From positions 1-7,416 of the forward strand of contig JAFSUV010000169.1 in the NCBI GenBank assembly GCA_017450425.1: DNA of 7,416 nt, written 5' to 3'. Below the pieces are notes generated by a model. That model searched no databases. It was not told the origin of the DNA and saw only the letters and a list, made by a program, of their open reading frames with translations. A program made the position numbers and the translations under genes. The DNA comes from Kiritimatiellia bacterium. GTDB taxonomy: Bacteria; Verrucomicrobiota; Kiritimatiellia; RFP12; UBA3636. Shown here one piece after another: positions 1-6,495 of the stretch (the first letter of the stretch is position 1; each line of letters opens with the position of its first letter).

Positions 1-573
1 GGACTGCGGGCGGAAATGGCCGACGGCGGGCTGCTCTACATCCACGACAGGGCAAGCGACTTCGACTACCTGCAAATCAACTCCACGACAGGCATCGACA
101 TACCGTGCTTCCAGGGCTACGAGACGATAAGACCCGCGACAATGGCCGATCCGGCTGGAAAGGACTTTTCGCCGGAAGATTTCGCCTCGCGCGGAATTTC
201 CCACGTGCTTGTCCGGCCGGGACTGGAAGAGCCGGAGGCGCTGAAGGCGTGGCGGGAAGTCATCAATGACGGCAAACTTCACCTCTACCGGAATCCCGCC
301 TTCCAAAGCCGCTTCGTCGCGACACTTGAGGACGGCGGCAGAGCGCCCCTGCAGCCAGCACACAGGACGCCGAACACCATGCGCTTCGCGATGCCCGCCG
401 GCGCCGTCGCGATCGACATCGCGCAGCCTTGGCACCGCAAGTGGACGGCGACTCTCGAAGACTCCTCCGGACAGGCACCCGCGCGCATCGAAAAGACCGC
501 CATTGGAGCGATGCGGATCGTACTGGAAAGACCCGCTTCCGGCAATTCCATCCTCCAGGTGCGCTTCGAATGA
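1..573 (+). CDS. C-terminal part of a YfhO-like membrane/envelope protein (5' end outside window)
   Basis: The reading frame is open from base 1 to a TGA at 571-573, giving about 190 residues. The ATG at 16 is probably internal, because the frame continues upstream of it without a stop. No hydrophobic membrane span is visible in this part. The text reads as a soluble extracytoplasmic tail: a segment GISHVLVRPG, then an LHLYRNPAFQSRF stretch, then a beta-rich end with QPWHRKWTATLED. This order resembles the C-terminal region of YfhO-type polytopic proteins, where a 'lyvYeN...lpRaf' motif precedes a 'pgW.a.vDG'-like motif. Those proteins are large membrane proteins linked to glycosylation of cell-envelope polymers. 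The family call is by motif resemblance only; another GT-C-like envelope protein is possible. An intrinsic terminator follows directly, so this gene closes its own transcription unit. Confidence 0.5.
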   Translation, partial: GLRAEMADGGLLYIHDRASDFDYLQINSTTGIDIPCFQGYETIRPATMADPAGKDFSPEDFASRGISHVLVRPGLEEPEALKAWREVINDGKLHLYRNPAFQSRFVATLEDGGRAPLQPAHRTPNTMRFAMPAGAVAIDIAQPWHRKWTATLEDSSGQAPARIEKTAIGAMRIVLERPASGNSILQVRFE

Positions 574-586
574 ACGCCCTACCGGC

Positions 587-620
587 AAGCGGCACGCCAA
601 TGCCGGGCGCCCGCTTTTTT
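587..620 (+). terminator. Intrinsic (rho-independent) terminator
   Basis: An outer stem AAGCGG (587-592) pairs with CCGCTT (611-616), and an inner CGCC/GGCG stem closes a small loop. The hairpin runs straight into six T residues (615-620). It lies 13 bases after the stop of the upstream gene and about 75 bases before the next start, which is where a terminator separating two units is expected. A competing CCGGCA/TGCCGG pairing also exists in this stretch. Confidence 0.7.
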
Positions 621-694
621 CGTTTGTGGTAGCATTATGCGGCACAGGCGATTTGCCTCGACGCCAGGCATACACAGCAATAAAGGACAACGGC

Positions 695-2038
695 ATGACA
701 CTCATTGAAGAAGCTCTCACACAGACTACGGGCACGAAAGCGTGCGAAATCGGCCCCGGTGCGATTTCGGCTGCGGCGACAATGTTTCGGGATCTTTTTC
801 CGGAAGCCCGGAAAGCAATCGTGGTCGATGACTCGAACACGAAAAAAGTCGCCGGCACGTTTGTTGCCGACTCGCTGAAAAAGGCCGGCATCGACGTGGT
901 TGAACACACGATCAACCCCGACGGATCGTGGTTTCACGCCACGTACGACAAGGTCGAGGAAGTCCGCGCGGCCATCGCGAGCGCATCGGGCGCGGTGCCG
1001 GTGGCCGTGGGCTCCGGGACCGTCAACGACCTCGTGAAGCGCGCCTGCGGCGAGCTCGGGCCCAAGTACCTCATCGTCGGCACCGCGGCGTCAATGGACG
1101 GCTACACCGCAGCCAACGCTTCGATCACCAAGGACGGCATGAAGCAGACCTTGAGCTGTCCGGCGCCGCTCGGATGCGTCATCGACAGCGCAATCGCCGC
1201 CAAGGCGCCCCGCGACATGACAGCCAGCGGCTACGCCGATCTCATTGCAAAGATTCCGGCCGGCGCCGATTGGATCATCGCCGATCTAATCGGCTCCGAG
1301 GCGATCCACCCGCTCGCGTGGAAACTCGTGCAGGAGCCGCTGCGCGACAGCCTCGCCAACCCCGAGGGCTGCGCCTCCGGCGACGAGCGCGAAGTGCGCA
1401 AGCTGTGCGAAGGCCTGGCCATGAGCGGTTTCGCCATGCAGGCGATGGACTCTTCACGGCCCGCCAGCGGCACCGAGCATCAGGTTTCGCACTACTGGGA
1501 CATGGAGGATTTGAGCGTCGGCGGGCGACCCGTGTCGCACGGCTTCAAGGTGGGCATCGGGACCATCGCTTCCACGGCGACGCTGGAATTTCTTCTGGAG
1601 CAGGACATTTCGCGAATCGACATAGAGGAAAAGGTCGCGGCCTGGTGGCCGTCGTTCGACGCGCTGAAGGCCGAACTTCCGAAGATTTTCGGAGGTCGCC
1701 CGTCCCACATCCGCCGCGCCGAGATGGAATCGGCCAAGGCGTTCCCGTCGCACGAAGAACTGCGGCGCGAACTTACCGTGATCCGCGACAACTGGCCCGA
1801 TCTTTCGGCGAAAATCCGCGCGCAGATAATGCCGCTCGCCGAAGTGAAGGCCAAACTCGCCGCCGTCGGCGCTCCTGTGACGCCCGGCGAGATCGGCGTC
1901 ACGCGCGAGCGCTTCCGCGAGACCTACGCCGGCGTGCCGTACATGCGCGCCCGCTACTTTGGCTCGGATCTCGTGGTGCACCTCGGCTTGATGCCGGCGT
2001 TGCTCGACCGCCTGTTCGGCGCAAATGGAGTGATTTGA
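695..2038 (+). CDS. egsA: Glycerol-1-phosphate dehydrogenase, AraM/EgsA family (iron-alcohol-dehydrogenase fold)
   Basis: A 447-residue protein of the dehydroquinate synthase/Fe-alcohol dehydrogenase superfamily. The family reduces dihydroxyacetone phosphate to sn-glycerol 1-phosphate with NAD(P)H in the cytoplasm. Visible motifs are the nucleotide-binding GSGTVND (106-112), the TAASMDGYTA substrate region (130-139), and three probable metal ligands: Asp182 in SGYADLIAK, His262 in SGTEHQVSH and His282 in SHGFKVG. The ATG at 695 is chosen because a TAAAGGA ribosome-binding site lies at 681-687 and family similarity begins near there; the same frame is open further upstream but only overlaps the preceding gene. 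It is somewhat longer than the ~395 residues of Bacillus AraM, mainly at the C-terminus. It is first in a cluster and ends one base before the next start. Activity on a different phosphorylated polyol or sugar is possible. Confidence 0.82.
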   Translation: MTLIEEALTQTTGTKACEIGPGAISAAATMFRDLFPEARKAIVVDDSNTKKVAGTFVADSLKKAGIDVVEHTINPDGSWFHATYDKVEEVRAAIASASGAVPVAVGSGTVNDLVKRACGELGPKYLIVGTAASMDGYTAANASITKDGMKQTLSCPAPLGCVIDSAIAAKAPRDMTASGYADLIAKIPAGADWIIADLIGSEAIHPLAWKLVQEPLRDSLANPEGCASGDEREVRKLCEGLAMSGFAMQAMDSSRPASGTEHQVSHYWDMEDLSVGGRPVSHGFKVGIGTIASTATLEFLLEQDISRIDIEEKVAAWWPSFDALKAELPKIFGGRPSHIRRAEMESAKAFPSHEELRRELTVIRDNWPDLSAKIRAQIMPLAEVKAKLAAVGAPVTPGEIGVTRERFRETYAGVPYMRARYFGSDLVVHLGLMPALLDRLFGANGVI

Positions 2039-2039
2039 G

Positions 2040-3314
2040 ATGAAAGCGCGTTACCACAACGAAAAGGCGGAGACGATGTCGCGCGACGAAATCGCCGACG
2101 TCCAGAACCGCGGCCTGAAGCGGCTTGTCCGCCATGTCATGGCGAACAACGACTGGTACCGCGCGCGCTTCGAGGCGGCCGGCATCGAGGCCGAGAGTTT
2201 CCGCGGGCTTGAAGACCTCGGAAAACTTCCGTTCATGTCGAAGAGGGACTTTCGCGAGCAGTATCCGCTCGGAATGTGCTGCGTGCCGAAGACGTCCCTT
2301 GCCGAGATGCACATGTCGAGCGGCTCGACCGGCACTCCGGTCGTGATGCCCTACACCAAGGCGGATATTGCGCAGTGGGCAGATTGCATGGCGCGCTGCT
2401 ACGCAATGGCCGGCGCGCTTCCGGGCGACACTTGCCAGATCACGCCCGGCTTCGGCCTCTTCAACGGTGGCTTCGGCTTCTACCATGGCGCGCAGGCCGC
2501 AGGACTTTTCGTGGTGCCGACCGGCTCGGGCAACACGGCGCGCCAGGTCACGCTCGCGCGCGACTTCCACACGCGCGTGCTCGGCAGCGTCGTTTCATAT
2601 TCGCTGCGCATCATGGAAGTCATGGAGCAAATGAACGTCAAGCTGCCGGATTTGAAAATCGGGATCTTCGGCGCGGAATCGTTCTCCGACGAGATGAAGA
2701 CCCGCATCCACGACGGCCTCGGCATCGAAGCGTTCGACATCTACGGCATGACCGAAACCGGCGGCGTGGGGACGCTCGGGCAGGATTGCCAGGCGCACTG
2801 CGGCCTCCACCAGTGGGAAGACCAATACATCGTCGAAATCGTCGATCCCAAAACCGGCGCTCCTGTGCCGGACGGCGAAATCGGCGAAGTGGTGGCGACA
2901 TCGCTCACGCGCGAAGCGCTCCCTGTCGTGCGCTTCCGCACGGGCGACCTTTCGCGCGTCGTCTCGCGCGAGAAATGCGCCTGCGGCCGCACTCACCTGC
3001 GAATCGACCGCATTTCGGGCCGTCTCGACGACATGCTCATCATTTCCGGCGTCAATTTCTTCCCGCTCCAGATCGAAAAGGCTCTGCTCAAGATTCCGGG
3101 CGTCCTGCCAAACTACCGCCTCGTAATCGAAAACCACGGCGGCACGAAGAAGCTCCGCGTCGAAGTGGAGGCGGAGTCGGGAGTGACTGGCCACACCGTC
3201 GCAAAGGCGCTCAAGGAGGCGCTCGGCTTCACTCCGGACGGCGAAGTCTTCGCGCCCGGATCGATGCCACGCCCCGAGGGCAAGGCGAAGCGCGTGTTTT
3301 TCGAGGACAAGTGA
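2040..3314 (+). CDS. paaK: Phenylacetate-CoA ligase-type acyl/aryl-CoA ligase (PaaK family)
   Basis: A 424-residue ANL-superfamily adenylating enzyme, full length for PaaK (about 430). It would activate a carboxylic acid with ATP and join it to CoA. Motifs in order: the N-terminal 'nndWYRarFeaaGI' helix region, the phosphate-binding loop SSGSTGTP (93-100), TPGFGLFNGGFGFYHG (135-150), the A5 motif YGMTETGG (235-242), FRTGD (299-303), the C-x-C-G-R element (313-317), the hinge region GRLDDMLIISGVNFFP (327-342), and a C-terminal EGKAKRV holding the likely catalytic lysine. The start at 2040 has GGAG at 2027-2030 and lies one base after the upstream stop. The substrate cannot be read from sequence: PaaK relatives act on phenylacetate, indoleacetate and other aryl acids. 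No paa-pathway genes are nearby, so a role other than phenylacetate degradation is likely. Confidence 0.88.
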   Translation: MKARYHNEKAETMSRDEIADVQNRGLKRLVRHVMANNDWYRARFEAAGIEAESFRGLEDLGKLPFMSKRDFREQYPLGMCCVPKTSLAEMHMSSGSTGTPVVMPYTKADIAQWADCMARCYAMAGALPGDTCQITPGFGLFNGGFGFYHGAQAAGLFVVPTGSGNTARQVTLARDFHTRVLGSVVSYSLRIMEVMEQMNVKLPDLKIGIFGAESFSDEMKTRIHDGLGIEAFDIYGMTETGGVGTLGQDCQAHCGLHQWEDQYIVEIVDPKTGAPVPDGEIGEVVATSLTREALPVVRFRTGDLSRVVSREKCACGRTHLRIDRISGRLDDMLIISGVNFFPLQIEKALLKIPGVLPNYRLVIENHGGTKKLRVEVEAESGVTGHTVAKALKEALGFTPDGEVFAPGSMPRPEGKAKRVFFEDK

Positions 3315-3315
3315 A

Positions 3316-4134
3316 ATGAGCGGGCGATTCGACGGCAAAGTCGTTCTCGTGACCGGCGGCAGCCGCAATACCGGGCTCGACATGGTGGAGCGGTTCGTCC
3401 GCGAAGGCGCGAAGGTCTGGACTTGCGGCTCGTCGGCCGCATCGACATCCCGCGGCGCGGAGGCGCTCCGCGCGCGCGGCCTGTCGGTCGCGGAAGCGCC
3501 CGGCGGCGGCGATTGGCAGGTCCGCGCCGTCCCGTGCGACATTTCGGACGCCGCATCCGTCGCCGCCCTCTTCGACGCCATCGCCGCCGAATCGGGGCAT
3601 CTCGACGTCCTCGTGAACAACGCGGCCAACCAGGGCCTCGGCCATGGCGGCCCGCTCGAAATGGATCCCGCCGGATTCCTCGACGTCTTCAAGACGAACG
3701 TCTTCGGCGGCTTCCGCGTGACGCAGGAAGCGTGCCGCAGGTTCTTCGCCAAGCAGGAGTCGCGCGGCTGCGTCGTGTTCCTCTCCTCCAACACCGCAGT
3801 TCGCACGATCCGCAACCGCACCGCCTACTGCGCAAGCAAGGGCGCCATCAATTCGCTCGTCCACTCCCTCGCGCTCGACTTGGGGCCGCTCGGCATCCGC
3901 GTGAACTGCTGCGCCCCCGGATACATCAACACGGAGCGGTGGGACACGCTGCCGCCGGAAAAGGCCGCGCGCCGCCGCTTCAACTGCCCGCTGCGCAAGG
4001 AGGCGACCGGCGCCGACATCGCCGCCGTCGTCGCCTTCCTCGCCTCCCCCGACGCCGGCAACATAACGGGCGAAATCCTCACCGTCGATGCCGGCTGCTC
4101 TTCGCAGCACATGCCGGAAGACTGCGATTGCTGA
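3316..4134 (+). CDS. Short-chain dehydrogenase/reductase (SDR) with altered glycine motif
   Basis: A 272-residue classical-type SDR with a Rossmann fold, expected to oxidise an alcohol or reduce a carbonyl with NAD(P)(H). The catalytic set is present: Asn128 in KTNVF, Ser157/158 in VVFLSSNT, Tyr171 and Lys175 in AYCASKGA, and the PGYINT segment (201-206) after the active site. The cofactor loop reads TGGSRNTG (13-20), so the usual middle glycine of TGxxxGxG is Asn18. The NNAG motif reads NNAA (101-104). The C-terminus has the usual ITGEILTVDAG, followed by an unusual cysteine- and acid-rich tail (EDCDC). Translation likely couples to the preceding ligase gene: GAGGA lies at 3303-3307 inside that gene and only one base separates the stop from this ATG. 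The substrate is unknown; it may act on the product or precursor of the neighbouring enzymes. Confidence 0.88.
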   Translation: MSGRFDGKVVLVTGGSRNTGLDMVERFVREGAKVWTCGSSAASTSRGAEALRARGLSVAEAPGGGDWQVRAVPCDISDAASVAALFDAIAAESGHLDVLVNNAANQGLGHGGPLEMDPAGFLDVFKTNVFGGFRVTQEACRRFFAKQESRGCVVFLSSNTAVRTIRNRTAYCASKGAINSLVHSLALDLGPLGIRVNCCAPGYINTERWDTLPPEKAARRRFNCPLRKEATGADIAAVVAFLASPDAGNITGEILTVDAGCSSQHMPEDCDC

Positions 4135-4177
4135 CGCTCCCCTCCCCTTTTCGTCCACTCTTCCATCCAAACCGTCC

Positions 4178-5344
4178 ATGCGCATCACATCGATAAAAAC
4201 CTTCTGCATCGACTGCTTCCGCACCAACTGGGTGTTCGCCAAGGTCGAAACCGACGAAGGCATAAGCGGCATCGGCGAGGGCACGCTCGAATACAAGGAA
4301 ACCGCGCTGATCGGCGCGATCGCGGATCTCGCGCACGCGCTGGTCGGCCAGGATCCGTTCAACACGGAAAAGATCTGGAGCGAAAACTACCGCGACGCCT
4401 ACTGGCGCGGCGGCCCGGTGCTCATGAGCGCGCTCTCTGCCGTCGATATGGCTCTCTGGGACATCAAGGGCAAGGCGCTCGGCGTTCCCGTGTGGAAACT
4501 CCTCGGCGGCAAATGCCGCGACGGAGTGCCGTGCTACGCCAACTGCTGGTTCTCCGGCGCGCGCGAGCCGGAGGAATTCGCCGAAAAGGCCCAGGCCGCC
4601 GTGGCCAAGGGGTTCAAGGGCCTCAAATGGGATCCGTTCGGGAAAAACTTCAGGCAGCTTCCGCCGGACGCCTTCCGCAAGGCGATGCGCTGCGTCGCCG
4701 CCGTCAAATCGGCTGTGGAGGGCAAGGCTGAAATCCTGATCGAGTGCCACGGCAGGTTCGACGTCCCGACCGCGCTCCGGCTCTGCAACGCGCTGGAGGA
4801 ATACGGCCCGTATTGGGTCGAGGAGCCGGTCATACCGGACACCATGCGCGCCCTGGCCGACGTCCGTTCGCGCGTCAGGGTCCCCATCGCCTGCGGCGAG
4901 CGCCTCTACACCGTGCAGCAGGTGGCGGACGCCATCGCGCTCGGCGCCTGCGACTACCTCCAGCCGGATTCCTCCCACGCCGGCGGCTTCACCGGCATGA
5001 AGAAAATCGCCGGCCTTTGCGATGCGGCGCAAATCCCGTTCTGCGCCCACAATCCGAGCGGCCCCGTGGCCAACGCCGCCACGCTCGCGCTCGGCGTATC
5101 GACCCCCGGCTACTGCATACACGAAACGCTTTTCGACGACGTTCCGTGGCGCGCGGAAGTGGTCGATGAAGACGTAAAGTTCGCGAACGGCCTGATGTAC
5201 CCCTCAGACCGGCCCGGCCTCGGCATCGAAATCGACGAAAAAGCCGCCGCCGCGCACCCGAAGGCGGATCATTGGCTGCGCCACTACGTCGGCACCCTCA
5301 CCGACATCCGTCCGCCGACGTCCTGCGACTACTACCACTCCTGA
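4178..5344 (+). CDS. Enolase-superfamily enzyme, mandelate racemase group (probable acid-sugar dehydratase)
   Basis: A 388-residue protein with the N-terminal capping domain (about 1-115) and a C-terminal (beta/alpha)7-beta barrel. Members abstract a proton alpha to a carboxylate and then eliminate water or racemise; many are sugar-acid dehydratases. Expected metal ligands are Glu189 (LIECHGRF), Glu215 or Glu216 (WVEEP) and Glu241 (CGER). Lys150 and Asp152 (GLKWDPFG) sit at the second strand in place of the usual KxK. Asp264 (LQPDSSH) and His291 (AHNPSGP) form the His-Asp dyad, and Glu316 (IHETLF) completes the site. The start at 4178 (MRITSIKTF) fits the family; the frame is open upstream only inside the SDR gene. 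No Shine-Dalgarno sequence precedes it, and the 43-base gap is pyrimidine-rich. The substrate is not determinable here; a galactonate-like or other aldonate is a reasonable guess. Confidence 0.85.
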   Translation: MRITSIKTFCIDCFRTNWVFAKVETDEGISGIGEGTLEYKETALIGAIADLAHALVGQDPFNTEKIWSENYRDAYWRGGPVLMSALSAVDMALWDIKGKALGVPVWKLLGGKCRDGVPCYANCWFSGAREPEEFAEKAQAAVAKGFKGLKWDPFGKNFRQLPPDAFRKAMRCVAAVKSAVEGKAEILIECHGRFDVPTALRLCNALEEYGPYWVEEPVIPDTMRALADVRSRVRVPIACGERLYTVQQVADAIALGACDYLQPDSSHAGGFTGMKKIAGLCDAAQIPFCAHNPSGPVANAATLALGVSTPGYCIHETLFDDVPWRAEVVDEDVKFANGLMYPSDRPGLGIEIDEKAAAAHPKADHWLRHYVGTLTDIRPPTSCDYYHS

Positions 5345-5347
5345 ACA

Positions 5348-5378
5348 GCCGCCTTGCGGCGCAAGAAGAGCGCCGCGA
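5348..5378 (+). other. Two overlapping, mutually exclusive hairpins between the enolase-family gene and lysR
   Basis: The first hairpin is GCCGC-CTT-GCGGC (5348-5360). The second is GCGGCGC-AAGAAGA-GCGCCGC (5356-5376), which can be extended by a T-G and a T-A pair (5354-5378). They share bases 5356-5360, so only one can form at a time. No T-run follows, so neither is a standard intrinsic terminator. They may mark the 3' end or a processing site of the upstream mRNA, or be chance folding in GC-rich DNA. Confidence 0.4.
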
Positions 5379-5409
5379 CGCACAGTGCGAAGCAAACGCT
5401 CGGAACGCC

Positions 5410-6312
5410 ATGACTTTGCAGCAGCTCAAATACGTCGATGCCGTCGCGGTGTGCGGCTCGATCAGCGAGGCGGCGAGGCGGTGCTTCGTCACGCAACCGA
5501 CGCTCACCGAGTCGCTGCGCGCGCTCGAGGAGGAGCTTCGCGTCGCCATCTTCACCCGCAGCGCCAGAGGCGTCTCCATAACGCGCGAAGGAGAGGAGTT
5601 CCTCGCGTCCGCGCGGCAGATACTCGACGACGCCGCCGCGATCCAGCTCAAATACACCGGCAAGGCCGTGCGCCGTCCGCAGTTCTCCGTCTCGTGCCAG
5701 CACTACGCATTCGCGGCCGAGGCGTTCATGGAGGTGGTGAAAAGCTCCACGGCCGATTCCTACGACTTTACGCTCCGGGAGACGGTGACGGGCGAAATCA
5801 TCGACGACGTGGCGCGGCACCGCAGCGAAATCGGAATCCTCTACCTGTCCAGCCGGAACCGCCGTGCGCTCTCGAAGATCCTGCGCAAGGAGGAACTCGC
5901 TTTCGAGGAACTTTTCACCGCAAAGCCCCACGTGTTTCTCGGCAAGCGCCACCCGCTCGCGAAAAAGCGCTCCATCCGGCCCGACGAACTCGACGCGTAT
6001 CCATACGTCACATACGAGCAGGGCGTCGAAAACGCGCTCTACTTCGCCGAAGAGGTCATGCCCGCGATCGACCGCCGCAGGAACATCCGCGTGCGCGACC
6101 GGGCCACGATGACGAACCTCATCCTCGGCCTCGACGGATTCACCGTCGCGACCGGCGTCCACGCCAAAGGCTACAACCCGGACATCGTCTCCGTCCCGCT
6201 CAAGCTCGAAGACGAAATCCGCGTGGGCTTCATCCACCGCTCCGGCATTCCCCTTTCCGCGCAGGGCGCTGCCTTCGCCGCAGCACTCCGCCGGAAGATC
6301 CCGGCGGTTTGA
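5410..6312 (+). CDS. LysR-type transcriptional regulator, candidate regulator of the downstream sulfur genes
   Basis: A 300-residue protein of normal LysR-family length. The N-terminus begins MTLQQLKYVDAV and holds the winged helix-turn-helix at about 16-46 (GSISEAARRCFVTQPTLTESLRALEEEL in two parts around Phe26), followed by the linker helix to about residue 90. The effector-binding domain spans roughly 92-295. The ATG at 5410 is chosen over the upstream extension of the frame because the typical LysR N-terminus starts exactly there; only a weak GGA (5402-5404) precedes it. Unusually for a LysR gene, it is not divergent from its likely targets: it points the same way as the metY remnant and cysK, with a strong LysR-type dyad just after its stop. 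That position suggests control of cysteine/methionine genes, by analogy with CysB- or CmbR-like regulators. Control of the upstream enzyme cluster is an alternative. Confidence 0.88.
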   Translation: MTLQQLKYVDAVAVCGSISEAARRCFVTQPTLTESLRALEEELRVAIFTRSARGVSITREGEEFLASARQILDDAAAIQLKYTGKAVRRPQFSVSCQHYAFAAEAFMEVVKSSTADSYDFTLRETVTGEIIDDVARHRSEIGILYLSSRNRRALSKILRKEELAFEELFTAKPHVFLGKRHPLAKKRSIRPDELDAYPYVTYEQGVENALYFAEEVMPAIDRRRNIRVRDRATMTNLILGLDGFTVATGVHAKGYNPDIVSVPLKLEDEIRVGFIHRSGIPLSAQGAAFAAALRRKIPAV

Positions 6313-6333
6313 AGTCCGGGGCCTTTCCGACCA

Positions 6334-6370
6334 TCCTATGGCATCGTCAATCCATAGGAATTGTCTATGG
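6334..6370 (+). promoter_or_regulatory. Candidate LysR operator with three half-sites
   Basis: Three copies of one element occur in alternating orientation: CTATGG (6336-6341), CCATAG (6352-6357) and CTATGG (6365-6370). The first two form a perfect 8-bp inverted repeat TCCTATGG-N10-CCATAGGA (6334-6359). The last two form CCATAG-N7-CTATGG, whose core ATAG-N7-CTAT matches the T-N11-A architecture of LysR boxes (T6355, A6367). It lies 21 bases after the lysR stop and ahead of an AT-rich stretch and the metY-remnant start. This layout resembles a recognition site plus an activation site. Confidence 0.62.
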
Positions 6371-6403
6371 AGTAATGCTATTATTTCCAATTACCCTATT
6401 AAA
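6371..6403 (+). promoter_or_regulatory. AT-rich stretch, probable core promoter for the metY remnant/cysK unit
   Basis: This 33-base stretch is markedly AT-rich compared with its GC-rich surroundings and directly follows the operator. It contains two -10-like hexamers, TATTAT (6379-6384) and TATTAA (6397-6402). No good -35 stands at the right distance from either, as is common for promoters that need a LysR activator bound near -35. The exact start site cannot be read. The leader from here to the metY ATG contains small alternative hairpins, GCGGC-AAC-GCCGC (6436-6448) or CGTTG-N6-CAACG (6429-6444), with no T-run. Confidence 0.35.
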
Positions 6404-6495
6404 CCCGGCTTGTGGAAAAATCTCACGCCGTTGACGCGGCAACGCCGCAAGCAACGATGCGTCCTCATACAAAACAACGACGAAAGGAAGAACCA

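Noticed and set aside
266..694. N-terminal extension of the G1P dehydrogenase frame upstream of 695
   Set aside because: It overlaps the preceding gene and the terminator, has no family similarity, and a good ribosome-binding site stands before 695.
928..2043. Plus-strand open frame of 371 codons overlapping the G1P dehydrogenase (and a similar one at 2276-3319 over the ligase)
   Set aside because: The translations are dominated by Arg, His, Ala and Gly, as expected from an out-of-frame read of GC-rich codons; the overlapped frames carry intact catalytic motifs.
2595..3821. Long minus-strand open frame of 408 codons, and similar ones at 3229-4365, 4079-5122 and 5332-6390
   Set aside because: They lie wholly opposite genes with clear family motifs, have biased compositions typical of GC-rich antisense frames, and show no recognisable motif.
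4088..4177. Upstream start for the enolase-superfamily protein at 4088
   Set aside because: The extra residues overlap the SDR 3' end and do not fit the family N-terminus, which begins with MRITSIKTF at 4178.
5272..5409. Upstream start for the LysR protein at 5272
   Set aside because: The extension lies inside the enolase-family gene and the hairpin gap; the LysR N-terminus is standard from 5410.
6300..6320. CCCGG-N11-CCGGG inverted repeat at the lysR stop as a terminator
   Set aside because: The stem is only five pairs with a large loop and no T-run follows, so it does not meet the pattern of an intrinsic terminator.
6361..6384. TTGTCT (6361-6366) and TATTAT (6379-6384) as a matched -35/-10 pair
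   Set aside because: The spacer is only 12 bases, too short for a normal sigma-70-type promoter.
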